From: Bacteroidales bacterium | GTDB lineage: Bacteria > Bacteroidota > Bacteroidia > Bacteroidales > F082 | DNA length: 64,000 nucleotides | Assembly (NCBI GenBank): GCA_017477425.1 | Contig: JAFUVT010000024.1 | Location: 1 to 64,000 of the forward strand | Direction of reading: 5' to 3' | In this document: piece by piece, positions 56,701 through 64,000 of the stretch | Layout: each line of letters opens with the position of its first letter | Position numbering within the stretch: position 1 is the first letter of the stretch | Notes under the pieces: generated by a model | Database searches by the model: none | Seen by the model: the letters and a program-made list of their open reading frames with translations, nothing else | Told to the model about the DNA's origin: nothing | Made by a program: the position numbers and the translations under genes

Positions 56701-58454
56701 GCCGTCACGCTGGTAGGCTTAACACAGGTGGCTGTTGTGGTGAAGTTAATCACATCGCTCCACGAGCTTTCGCAGTTGGATTTTACGCGAACGTAATACT
56801 TTGTTTCACCACTAAGGCCGGTCAAACCATAGCCAGCATAACTCCCGTTTACAGTGAACCCCTCGCTGATTTCCACAAGGTTTGTGCTGAAATTGGCATC
56901 GGTGGCATACTGAAGCGTCCAACCGTTGGCAGTGCCGTTTTCTTTCCATGCCAGAATGGCGGTGCGCGCTGCTATATTGCTCGCGGTCAGGTTGGTGGGT
57001 CTCGGGCAAGTCAAGAGACTGATGCTGATGTTGTCGATGGCCGCAGGGGGTTGGGAACCGCCGCCGCCGTCGTTGCGCCAGAGGAAGACCATGGTGTAGG
57101 TGCCCGAAAGGGCGGTTTCGGTTACTTTGGTTTGCCAATCATTGCTTTGGTTGAGTTTGCTTCCACCGTCGAGCGCAATCCAGGTGTCGGGCAAAGTACT
57201 TGCAGTGACTCCAGAAAGTAAAGAGCCTCCTGCAGTAAAGGTTTTGTCTCCAGGAACCAAAGCCACACGGAGAAAGTCATAAGAGCTTTCACCATTTGCT
57301 TTCCAATCGAAAGAGAAGGTGTAAGTGCCTTGGGCGAAGCCAAACAGTTTTGAAGCGTAAACCACGAGTGCTGAATGTGAGTAATTATTGCTCGCACCAT
57401 TATCGTCAGAGATGTACAAGGCTTTCGCCCCACCATTGTTGGTGGCGCTGCCCCAGCACCACTGATTGACATAGGTGCCATTGGCTAACGTCCAATCATT
57501 ATTGTTCTCAAAGTCTTGTGTGTAAGGGTTTTCTGCGTCAATGGTTAAGGCTTCGCGGGTGGTGGTAAAACTCGTATTGGCCCACTTGCTGTTGCCATCA
57601 TCGCCGCCGCAAGCGGAACGGACAAATGCATAGTAGGTGGTTTGTGTTTCAAGGCTATTCAAAGCCTTCGTGCATTCTGTGACTTGGTAGGTGGGCGTAG
57701 TGTTTTCATCTGGAACGATTGTGGCATCTGTTGTCACATACACATCCCAGTTGCTTTGGCCTTCGGCACCAGCTTGCCATGTTAATGTGGCTTCGTGAGC
57801 GGTAATGCCAGCTGCATTGAAGCTCTTGGGCTTGGCACAAGTGACAGAAGCCATGTCAATATCTAGAATGATTTGGTTTTTGTAGGTTACCGTTCCGGAT
57901 GCGTTTCCTGGATTGGACAGATCATAGTTGCTGCCGTCATTTGAAGCATAAAGCGATACCACTCCTTGGTCGCCAGAAGGAGTGAAGACTAGGCATGACA
58001 TGCCATTAGAATAACCTCCTGTCTTGTCGTTTACAACAACAGCTAAGTTATCGCCTGCAAAATCAAATGCGGAAGAAAAATGGATTGTAGTCCATGCGTT
58101 TTCTGTCATGGTCACACTGCCACTGAAGACCAAATCATTGGAAGAGACAGAAAGCCAGTCGGACGACCCAGAAAATGAACTTTTTTCTGTGTTGACAAGG
58201 TAGATGTCGTAGGTGCGTGTTTTCTCTGAGCCTGAATTGAAAAAGGCGATGCTGTTGATAGTGCCAACTCCACCAATCTCTTCGGCAGTATAAATCTGTT
58301 GTGTCAGAGAGTACTTGAAGTAGGAATGGCTGGGAAGCCATGGCTGTTGGTCTGTTCCCGACCCTATCTGCACTTCTTCGGCTCGCAAAGGAACCGAAAA
58401 CATTCCAATCATTCCCATCAATAGGAATAATCGCGTAAAGAATTTTGAATACAT
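53727..58454 (-). CDS. Large T9SS surface protein with fibronectin type III and choice-of-anchor-like domains
   Basis: The start is the ATG at 58454 (MYSKFFTRLFLLMGMIGMFS), about 1575 residues. After the signal comes a jelly-roll-like domain (YDIYLVNTEKSSFSGS region). At least six fibronectin III units follow, each opening with Cys-x-x-Pro-Thr (CPRPTNLTASNIAARTAILA, CVKPTSVTANDITAYSAAIG, CIQPTNLTASNVTSS). They alternate with cleaved-adhesin/MAM-like modules (QDFENNNDWTL, CDFEGAVETSPYSSYPMPKC, EDFENVGTSDFPPLC). A T9SS sorting domain ends it (VIDVMGRVLYTEQINGNAEV to VVVK). Two dispersed palindromes are inserted in frame near the C-terminus. A cobalamin riboswitch lies upstream. Role inferred: adhesion or capture at the cell surface under B12 control. 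Confidence 0.85.
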   Translation of the reverse strand: MYSKFFTRLFLLMGMIGMFSVPLRAEEVQIGSGTDQQPWLPSHSYFKYSLTQQIYTAEEIGGVGTINSIAFFNSGSEKTRTYDIYLVNTEKSSFSGSSDWLSVSSNDLVFSGSVTMTENAWTTIHFSSAFDFAGDNLAVVVNDKTGGYSNGMSCLVFTPSGDQGVVSLYASNDGSNYDLSNPGNASGTVTYKNQIILDIDMASVTCAKPKSFNAAGITAHEATLTWQAGAEGQSNWDVYVTTDATIVPDENTTPTYQVTECTKALNSLETQTTYYAFVRSACGGDDGNSKWANTSFTTTREALTIDAENPYTQDFENNNDWTLANGTYVNQWCWGSATNNGGAKALYISDDNGASNNYSHSALVVYASKLFGFAQGTYTFSFDWKANGESSYDFLRVALVPGDKTFTAGGSLLSGVTASTLPDTWIALDGGSKLNQSNDWQTKVTETALSGTYTMVFLWRNDGGGGSQPPAAIDNISISLLTCPRPTNLTASNIAARTAILAWKENGTANGWTLQYATDANFSTNLVEISEGFTVNGSYAGYGLTGLSGETKYYVRVKSNCESSWSDVINFTTTATCVKPTSVTANDITAYSAAIGWTNGEEGQEAWEISYSTTTQSNPENGTVIAANTNPYTLTGLTPETSYYVYVRANCGDEDGMSAWSSYKYFTTLATCIQPTNLTASNVTSSTATITWTAGEADQTAWNLQYKKSSDNEWTSISTDATTCNLENLSPVTTYNVRVQADCGDGDLSQWTSNTNFTTECAELTLPYTCDFEGAVETSPYSSYPMPKCWSRIVYQYGSYSYSYYPYVYDYSSYAHGGSKSLRLYKTSASANETAILPVIDDIYQMKDLQIRFWAKSGSTNQSIMIGVMTSPTDVNTFTKVADVEGISSNYTEFTVTLENYEGDGRYIAIKCGTSSNNIYFYIDDLTVEEIPSCRIPTELDATVNSATETTLTWQAGGDETNWELEVTAEASGISQTIQVNGEPSYLLSTARATTYSVKVRANCGDGDFSDWTDVVTFTSDCGVMPIDATHSFVEDFENVGTSDFPPLCWNKFSHEMSGYTYWYLNSNNGLGSSAAFSYWNEGYAFLVLPKMHINGDATLTFDHLIGSGTYNESCSVVVSTGEMTYNDFNQTIWAADGNNLPSGKTNATVSLSDFNGQDLYVAFKFKGSGTSGCTWYVDNVQVHVGEIFTKDITAYTAGSKDRYYLIASPIGEVSPENVTDMLSNSYDLYRFNQNPTLADGIGLEWENYKAESFNLEPGKGYLYANSQNVTLKFTGVPYSGNSIVTLTKTDDVEWSGWNLVGNPFAQTAYITKTFYTMNDNGSEVIAGTGNSIEVMEGVFVIANQDGEEMTFGTTQPAKQNQQLVVNVTHDRGASTGSATTIDRAIIRFDEGQQLPKFQLNPNSTKVYIPQENKDYAIVSAESNVGELPVNFKAEENGDYTFTFSNEEIAFDYLHLIDNMTGADVDLLALRQAQGPASYTFEARKTDYASRFRLVFSTNGNANGDDDMFAFFSNDKLVVLNEGKAALQVIDVMGRVLYTEQINGNAEVNLNQPAGLYILRLTNGNDVKVQKVVVK
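54026..54054. repeat. Dispersed palindrome inside the T9SS gene, site 1
   Basis: CCCTGAGCCTGTCGAAGGG (54031-54049) with flanking GCTGG/CCAGC pairing. It encodes LRQAQGPAS in the T9SS protein. Confidence 0.8.
54313..54340. repeat. Dispersed palindrome inside the T9SS gene, site 2
   Basis: The core TGAGCCTGTCGAAG with outer arms GTGGT and ACCAC. It encodes GASTGSATT. Confidence 0.75.
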
Positions 58455-58604
58455 AATACAAAAGTTTATAGGTTTGACATAAAGTTCATTACCCAAAAAC
58501 TTTCGGAAAAAATGTTGGAATGCCTAAAATGAAGATAACGCCCTCGGTAGGGCATACCTTATTAAAATAGAATCCCAGCTCCAATTCCCGGAAGCCTTGT
58601 TTCA

Positions 58605-58768
58605 CGACTTGAGGCAGGTCTTCTGACTGAGGCCTCGCTTCTGCCGCCTTCCCGAAAGTTTGTGTCTTTCAGTGACATAATGGCAAGCGATTGGCCAACA
58701 CAGCAGCGGGAACTGTCCGGGATTTGCACCCGATTCCCTATTGAGTCCGCAGGGGGACACCACAAATC
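58605..58768 (-). ncRNA. Cobalamin riboswitch 2
   Basis: Minus strand: AGGGAATCGGGTGCAAATCC, then GGACAGTTCCCGCTGCTGT, GAAGGCGGCAGAAGC and AGTCAGAAGACCTGCC, the B12-riboswitch core in order. The -7 box TATCTTTG is at 58781-58774, five bases from the marC stop codon. It lies about 150 bases before the large T9SS gene. Confidence 0.95.
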
Positions 58769-58785
58769 GACTGCAAAGATACGGA

Positions 58786-59382
58786 TTATTTCGTCACGTT
58801 GGCGATAATCACGGAAATATTGTTGACGAACATGTTGACGGCAATGGCCAACAAAATGACGCCGAAAAACTTACGCAGAATAAAGATCAGATTGGGACCG
58901 AGCAACTTTTGCACTTTGTCCAACATGCGGATGACGAGATAGTCCAACCCGATGTTGAGCAACAACCCGATCATGATGTTGACGACGGCATAGTCCGCAC
59001 GCAACGAGAGCAGGGCGGTCAGCGCTCCGGGACCGGCAATCAAGGGGAAGGCGATGGGGACGATGCTGGCACCTCCCGAGCCACCGTCGTTCTTGATGAT
59101 TTCACGGCCGAGGATCATCTCGACGGCGAGGATGAACAGCACGAATGAGCCCGCCACAGCAAACGAGGCCGCATCGATGCCGAACAATTTCAGCAAGGCG
59201 TCGCCCGCAAAGAAAAAAGCCAAAAACAGTCCCAAAGCCGTCAGGCAGGCTTGCCCCGCCTTGATGGTCTTGTTTTGCTCTTTCATGCTGACGAAGATCG
59301 GGATGGAACCGAAAATGTCGATGATGGCCGCCATGACGATGAACGAGCTGAAGATTTCGACGAAGTTGATGCTTTTGAACAT
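58786..59382 (-). CDS. MarC-family integral membrane protein
   Basis: 198 residues with six hydrophobic segments. VMAAIIDIFGSIPIFVSM, IVPIAFPLIAGPGALTALL and FGVILLAIAVNMFVNNI are MarC/UPF0056 signatures. The family's transport role is not proven despite its name. It lies about 100 bases downstream of the CoA-transferase gene, on the same strand and separated by a repeat pair. Its stop codon adjoins the promoter of riboswitch 2. Confidence 0.92.
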   Translation of the reverse strand: MFKSINFVEIFSSFIVMAAIIDIFGSIPIFVSMKEQNKTIKAGQACLTALGLFLAFFFAGDALLKLFGIDAASFAVAGSFVLFILAVEMILGREIIKNDGGSGGASIVPIAFPLIAGPGALTALLSLRADYAVVNIMIGLLLNIGLDYLVIRMLDKVQKLLGPNLIFILRKFFGVILLAIAVNMFVNNISVIIANVTK

Positions 59383-59399
59383 AGGACTATTGAGTTTTG

Positions 59400-59475
59400 G
59401 GTCGGCGTTTCGACAAGCTCAACGACCTTAGCTTTTTCAGTTTTGCCGAGGTCCCTGAGCTTGTCGAAGGGCCGC
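59400..59475. repeat. Dispersed palindrome pair between the CoA-transferase gene and marC
   Basis: GGCGTTTCGACAAGCTCAAC (59404-59423), ending in GACC at 59427, and GTCCCTGAGCTTGTCGAAGG (59451-59470), the same two inverted units found between queC and queD. Confidence 0.8.
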
Positions 59476-59481
59476 CCCCGA

Positions 59482-60795
59482 TTACAAATTATTCCACAAA
59501 TAATGAAAATGCGGCCCAAACCGCTTGAAGGCTGCTTCGTCAAGCATCTCCTGGAACTGCGGATGCGCCACCGAGATGATGAGCTTGGCCCTTTCCTGCA
59601 ACGAGCGCCCGTAGAGGTTGACCGCTCCGTATTCCGTGATGAACCAATGGATGTGGTTGCGCGTGGTGACGGCACCTGAACCCAAGTCCAAGGCGGGCAC
59701 AATCTTGTTGATGCCCTTGCGCGTGGTGGAAGGCATGGCGATGATGGCCTTGCCGCCTTTTGAGCGCGACGAGCCGTAGACATAGTCGATCTGGCCACCT
59801 ACGCCCGAATAGATGCGCTCGCCCAATGAGTCGGCGCACACTTGCCCCGACAAGTCAATCTGTATGCCTGAGTTGATGGAGGTCATCTTGGGCTGCTGTG
59901 CGATGATAAAGGGGTCGTTGGTATATTCCACGTCTTTCAGCAGCACCTCGTGGTTGCCGTCGATGAAGTCGTAGATTTTCTTCGAGCCCATCACGAAAGT
60001 CGAGACGATTTTGCCCTTGTCGAGTTTCTTGTTATTGCCCGTGATGACACCTTTTTTAATTAAAGGCAGGATGCCGTCGCTGAACATCTCGGTGTGGATG
60101 CCGATGTCCTTGTGGTTGTGGAGACACGAGAGGATGGCGTTAGGGATGCTGCCAATGCCCATCTGGAGGCAGGCACCGTCCTCGATGAGTTCGGCGCAAT
60201 AGCGTCCAATGGTCTTCTCCACCTCGGTAGGCTCGGGCATGTCGACGGTGAGCAGGGGAGAGTCGTCTTCAACGAAAACGTTGATCCTGCTGATGTGGAC
60301 CAAGGCATCGCCAAAGGTGCGTGGCACGTGCTTGTTGACCACGGCGATGACGAACTCGGCGCTTTCCATGGCGGCCAAGGTGGCGTCGACGGAAGAACCC
60401 AACGATACATACCCGAACTTGTCGGGCGGACACACTTGAATCATCGCCACGTTGCACTTGATGTATTTCTCGCGGTAGAGTTTCGAGGTCTCGCCGAGGA
60501 AAACGGGGATGTAGTCGGCCAGACCTTTTTGCACGCTTTCGCGCACGTTGGCGCCCACGAAGAAGGCGTTGTGCTGGAAGATGCCCTCAAACTCTGGATT
60601 GACATAGGGCGCGGCGCCCTCGGTGTGCAGGTGGTGGATGTAGACGTTCTTCAATTCGCCGGCCCGACCGCGGTCGCACAAGGCCTTGACCAAACATTGC
60701 GGCACATTCGACACCGAGCTGATGTGGACATGGTCGCCCGACTTAATGACTTTGACGGCCTCTTCAGCCGTAACTGCTTGATATTGTTTCTTCAT
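59482..60795 (-). CDS. Acetyl-CoA hydrolase/CoA-transferase family protein
   Basis: 437 residues, the size of 4-hydroxybutyrate, succinyl or propionyl CoA-transferases. It moves CoA between acyl groups through a glutamyl-CoA intermediate; the candidate Glu is in GIHTEMFSDG. MGIGSIPNAIL and YSGVGGQIDYVYGSSRSKGG are family blocks. MPSTTRKGINKIVPAL and ITEYGAVNLYGRSLQERA end it. The exact substrates cannot be read from sequence. A cobalamin riboswitch in its leader links it to B12 status; in Bacteroidales succinate-to-propionate conversion uses a B12-dependent mutase, so an acyl-CoA step that must change when B12 is scarce is plausible. Confidence 0.92.
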   Translation of the reverse strand: MKKQYQAVTAEEAVKVIKSGDHVHISSVSNVPQCLVKALCDRGRAGELKNVYIHHLHTEGAAPYVNPEFEGIFQHNAFFVGANVRESVQKGLADYIPVFLGETSKLYREKYIKCNVAMIQVCPPDKFGYVSLGSSVDATLAAMESAEFVIAVVNKHVPRTFGDALVHISRINVFVEDDSPLLTVDMPEPTEVEKTIGRYCAELIEDGACLQMGIGSIPNAILSCLHNHKDIGIHTEMFSDGILPLIKKGVITGNNKKLDKGKIVSTFVMGSKKIYDFIDGNHEVLLKDVEYTNDPFIIAQQPKMTSINSGIQIDLSGQVCADSLGERIYSGVGGQIDYVYGSSRSKGGKAIIAMPSTTRKGINKIVPALDLGSGAVTTRNHIHWFITEYGAVNLYGRSLQERAKLIISVAHPQFQEMLDEAAFKRFGPHFHYLWNNL

Positions 60796-60834
60796 ATTTC
60801 ACAAACTTTTGTTCCCGAAAGTCGTTCATACGGA

Positions 60835-61000
60835 GTCGGGCAGGTCTTCTGGCTTGGTCCAGTCGGCGGCGTCTTCCCGATAACGAATATCAGTGACATC
60901 AATGCCGCAAACCTCGTTGTGGACTCACAGCTACGGGCATAGCTCCTGATTCTCACAGGATTCCCTATTAATCTTCGGCTGAAGAACCCGAATCCAGCGG
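60835..61000 (-). ncRNA. Cobalamin riboswitch 3
   Basis: Minus strand: AATAGGGAATCCTGTGAGAA, then AGCTATGCCCGTAGCTGTGA, GATGTCACTG, CGGGAAGACGCCGCC and AGCCAGAAGACCTGCC. The -7 box TACTTTTG is at 61008-61001. The CoA-transferase ATG follows about 40 bases after the B12 box region. Confidence 0.93.
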
Positions 61001-61149
61001 CAAAAGTACGGCTTTTTTGCTTGCCAAGCGCCGAAAAACGATAATAAAACCACCCTAAAAGCGTTTTCAAAGAGCGATTCGGCACGAAATTTGAACTTTT
61101 TTGCCGAACCAAATAAAGAAAAGCGTATTTTCGTCAAAAATTTCGAAGT

Positions 61150-64000
61150 ATGAGTTCTCGACTTAAAATCACTCTGACAATGCTGGCGGCTTGCCTCTTG
61201 TCCAGCTCATTGTCAGCACAAAAGCATATCGAAGCCTACGAGCCTGAGGCCCTTTTCAATGAAGGTGTCGTCTTGTTCCAAAACCAGGAATTTGGCGCGG
61301 CATTGTCGGCCTTCGAGCGATATCGTGCCAAAGTGGGCGACGCCAAGTCGCAGCGTTGCGTTGACGCGCAGTATTATGAGGCGGTCAGCGCGATGTATCT
61401 CGGTCACGCCGACGGTCCCGCCAAGGTCATCCAATTCGTGAACGACAACCCAGGCAGCACTTGGGCGAAGCATGCCAACTTCCTTTATGCCAATAACTTG
61501 TTCCAAAACAAAAAGTACAAAGAGGCGTTGGCCATCTATGAAAAGACCGATGCCTTTTCGTTGACCACCGACGAGGCGCAGCAGATGCAGTTCAACATGG
61601 GCTATGCCTATTTCCAGTCGGGCGAGTTGGACAAGGCGATGCCGCTCTTCCACGGCTTGATGATGAACGAAGGCAAATATCAGGAATCATCGCGCTATTA
61701 TTACGCTCATATCCAATATGTCAAGGAGAAATACAACGAGGCCTTGGACAACTTCCGCCGCCTGCGTAGCCATTCCGATTACGCCAAGGTGGTACCGGCC
61801 TACATCATGCAAATCGACTACCTCAAAGGCGATTACCAATCCGTCATCGAGGAAGGACCGGCCTATATCCAGCAAGCTGACAAGAAACGCAAGTCGGAGA
61901 TGGCGCAAATCGTGGCCGATGCCTATTTCCAACAGAAGAATTACGACAAAGCCCTAGAATACTATCAGATTTACACTCGCAACCTCACTCGTGGCATTTC
62001 GCGCGAGGCCTATTACCAGATGGGCGTCAGCAAGATGATGAAGGGCAACTACAAGGATGCCATCGCCGACCTGCAAAAGATTGCGGGCAACAACGACATC
62101 TTGGCGCAATACGCTTCGTATTACCTTGGCTCAAGCTATGCCAAGACGGATGAACTGAAATACGCCCGAAGCGCGTTCTACAACGCCTATTCCGCTGGCT
62201 TCGACAAGGAACTTGCCGAAGAAGCCCTCTTCGATTACGCCAAACTGAGCCTTATCCCAGGGGCCGACCCGTTTAACGAGGCGGTGGGGCTGCTCGATAA
62301 TTTCATCGCCGAGCATCCCAAGTCGGAGCGCAAGGCCGAAGCGGAAGAGATGGCCATTTATCTGCTGCTCAACGCAAAGGAAAACGACGAAGCCTTAAAT
62401 CGCCTCGAAGCCATGAAGAAGAAAAGCAAAGAACTACAAACCGTGTACAACGAATTGCTGTATTCGACGGGTATCGACAATTTCCAGAATGGCAACTACG
62501 ACAAGGCGCAGGTGTATTTTTCCAAGATCATGAACAGCAAGCAATCGGCGGCCAACAAGGCGGCGGCATGCTTCTGGATGGGTGAGTCGGCCTACCAGCT
62601 GGGCGACCATGCGAAAGCCAACAAATATCTGACCCAGTTCAAGGAGATGGACGGAGCCTCAGGCTTGCCGGAATACAACCTCGCCGACTACGATTTGGGC
62701 TACATCTATTATCAAAAGCCCGATTATAGTGCTGCCGAGGAGCATTTCCGTAGCTTCATCCGTCTGGTCGACGACAGCCAAAACGACCTCAAGACCGATG
62801 CCTATATCCGCCTCGGCGACTGCTTCTTTATGGAACGCAGCTACGACCAAGCTATCAACTATTACGACCTTGCTACCCGCGTTGGGAAACGCAACATCGA
62901 CTATGCCCTTTTCCAACAAGGCCTTTGCTATGGCGCTAAGGGCAACGTGAACAAGAAGATATCCATGTTGAATGACCTCATACAGGCCTATCCGAGTACG
63001 CCTTATTACGACCAGGCTTTGTTTGAAATCGGCAACACCTATCTCGTGCACGGCGACAAGCGCTCGGCCATCGCCAATTTCAGTCGGCTCATCAAGGACC
63101 GTCCGCGCTCGAGTTACACCCGCCAGGCGATGATGAAGGTCGGCATGATTTACTACAACAACAACCAGTACGACAAGGCTTTGGAGAACCTGAAGAACCT
63201 CGTGGAGACCTACCCCAACACCGACGAGTCGCGTGAGGCCTTGAGCATCATCCGCAGCATCTACATGGAACAGAACAAGCTGAATGAGTATTTCGGTTAT
63301 GTCAACGCCAACGGCGGCCAAGTGAAGGTGACGCAACAGGATTCGCTGGCCTTCGCCAATGCGGAAAACTTCTATCTCGACGGTCGCTACCAGCAGGCTC
63401 AGACTGCGTTGCAATACTATTTCGACAATTTCCGCAACGGAGCATATGCGCTGAAAGCCCATTATTATGCCTCTGAATGTGCCGAAAAGGTGGGCACCGA
63501 GGACCAAGTCGTCACACACCTTAATTATATATTGGCGCAACCCGACAACGACTACACCGACAACGCCCTCTTGAAGATGGCGCGCATCGAGTACCAGAAG
63601 GGCAACTACGCCAAGGCAGGCGAGTATTATGAGCGTCTGTCGCGCATCACAGAGGAACCGCTGAAGCGTCTGGAAGCCCTGGAAGGCAGTATGAAGAGCA
63701 ACTTCTTCCTCGGCAAGTATGACAAAGCTATCGAAATGGGGGAGGACCTGCGCGTCTCCCGCGACTTGACCAATGAGCAAGTGAACCAAATCAACCACAT
63801 CGTGGGCAAGTCGTATTTCGAGAAGGGCAACTATAACGCCGCCATTGAGAAACTTGACAAGAGCGCCCGCAACGACAAGTCGGAATATGGCGCCGAGAGC
63901 GCCTATTATTCCGCCGTGGCTTCCATCAAGCTGAAGAGATATGACGAAGCCGAGAACAAGATTTTCGACCTTTCGGACAACTTCTCGGCCTACGACTATT
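61150..64000 (+). CDS. Large exported TPR-repeat protein, 3' end outside window
   Basis: The ATG at 61150 (MSSRLKITLTMLAACLLSSS) starts a signal peptide cut after LSAQ. The frame stays open for over 950 codons to the window edge. Many tetratricopeptide units follow, such as ALAIYEKTDAFS, MGYAYFQSGELDKAMPLFHG, ADAYFQQKNYDKALEYYQIY, LGDCFFMERSYDQAINYYDL and GNTYLVHGDKRSAIANFSRL. Large periplasmic TPR proteins of this type in Bacteroidota are thought to scaffold envelope complexes. Partner unknown. It is divergent from the riboswitch-controlled CoA-transferase gene. Confidence 0.9.
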   Translation, partial: MSSRLKITLTMLAACLLSSSLSAQKHIEAYEPEALFNEGVVLFQNQEFGAALSAFERYRAKVGDAKSQRCVDAQYYEAVSAMYLGHADGPAKVIQFVNDNPGSTWAKHANFLYANNLFQNKKYKEALAIYEKTDAFSLTTDEAQQMQFNMGYAYFQSGELDKAMPLFHGLMMNEGKYQESSRYYYAHIQYVKEKYNEALDNFRRLRSHSDYAKVVPAYIMQIDYLKGDYQSVIEEGPAYIQQADKKRKSEMAQIVADAYFQQKNYDKALEYYQIYTRNLTRGISREAYYQMGVSKMMKGNYKDAIADLQKIAGNNDILAQYASYYLGSSYAKTDELKYARSAFYNAYSAGFDKELAEEALFDYAKLSLIPGADPFNEAVGLLDNFIAEHPKSERKAEAEEMAIYLLLNAKENDEALNRLEAMKKKSKELQTVYNELLYSTGIDNFQNGNYDKAQVYFSKIMNSKQSAANKAAACFWMGESAYQLGDHAKANKYLTQFKEMDGASGLPEYNLADYDLGYIYYQKPDYSAAEEHFRSFIRLVDDSQNDLKTDAYIRLGDCFFMERSYDQAINYYDLATRVGKRNIDYALFQQGLCYGAKGNVNKKISMLNDLIQAYPSTPYYDQALFEIGNTYLVHGDKRSAIANFSRLIKDRPRSSYTRQAMMKVGMIYYNNNQYDKALENLKNLVETYPNTDESREALSIIRSIYMEQNKLNEYFGYVNANGGQVKVTQQDSLAFANAENFYLDGRYQQAQTALQYYFDNFRNGAYALKAHYYASECAEKVGTEDQVVTHLNYILAQPDNDYTDNALLKMARIEYQKGNYAKAGEYYERLSRITEEPLKRLEALEGSMKSNFFLGKYDKAIEMGEDLRVSRDLTNEQVNQINHIVGKSYFEKGNYNAAIEKLDKSARNDKSEYGAESAYYSAVASIKLKRYDEAENKIFDLSDNFSAYDY

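Noticed and set aside
1-64000. tRNA genes, insertion sequences, prophage
   Set aside because: No tRNA-like cloverleaf in the intergenic spaces that I read, and no transposase, integrase or phage structural gene among the coding regions.

Overview
The window is a 64 kb stretch of a Bacteroidales (Bacteroidota) chromosome. This rests on the many promoters that match the Bacteroidota -7 element TAnnTTTG, the paired TonB-dependent receptors and DUF4249 lipoproteins, proteins ending in type IX secretion (T9SS) sorting domains, and the weak or absent Shine-Dalgarno sites. Both ends cut through genes. No tRNA, 16S/23S rRNA, transposase or CRISPR array was seen.

Layout. 1-8547: the 5' part of a giant minus-strand secreted beta-helix/GLUG protein, broken near its start by one in-frame TGA. 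8651-9448: two divergent small HTH regulators sharing a four-half-site control region. 9517-14588: mutS2 flanked by two AAA/DUF4143 ATPase genes, each with a 22-23 bp tandem repeat upstream of its promoter. 14839-22659: a lipoprotein, then a probable SOS mutagenesis cassette: a LexA-like XRE-S24 repressor, a divergent dinB, a third DUF4143 ATPase that splits the cassette, and a DnaE2/ImuC-like polymerase. Near-identical operator-like sequences precede dinB and dnaE. 22716-29619: a TonB receptor, two DUF4249 lipoproteins and valS. 29752-37131: two DUF1016 (YhcG) nuclease-like genes, a DUF4236 membrane protein and two POT peptide transporters. 37329-39646: queF, queC, queD and queE, the route to preQ1 for tRNA queuosine. 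39647-44521: an RsmI-like methyltransferase, dnaA, a YigZ-family protein, an EamA transporter and prmC.

44627-47160: a truncated T9SS protein, an AbiF-type abortive-infection gene with a small terminator-ended RNA just upstream, and the RNase P RNA gene. 47223-58454: a small Cys/His-rich membrane protein and a ZnuD-like TonB receptor, then two large T9SS cell-surface proteins, each behind a cobalamin riboswitch. One of them carries a DUF4465 (BtuH-like corrinoid-binding) domain. 58786-60795: marC and an acetyl-CoA hydrolase/CoA-transferase gene, the latter behind a third cobalamin riboswitch. 61150-end: a large periplasmic TPR protein.

A small dispersed palindrome (core TGAGCNTGTCGAAG) recurs between genes, inside rnpB and inside a T9SS coding sequence. 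A second dispersed repeat supplies the last residues of QueF. The points most worth a second look are the AbiF-linked RNA, the SOS-like cassette with its operators, the repeat-fronted ATPases, the in-frame palindromic repeats of the second YhcG gene, and the B12-controlled surface proteins.
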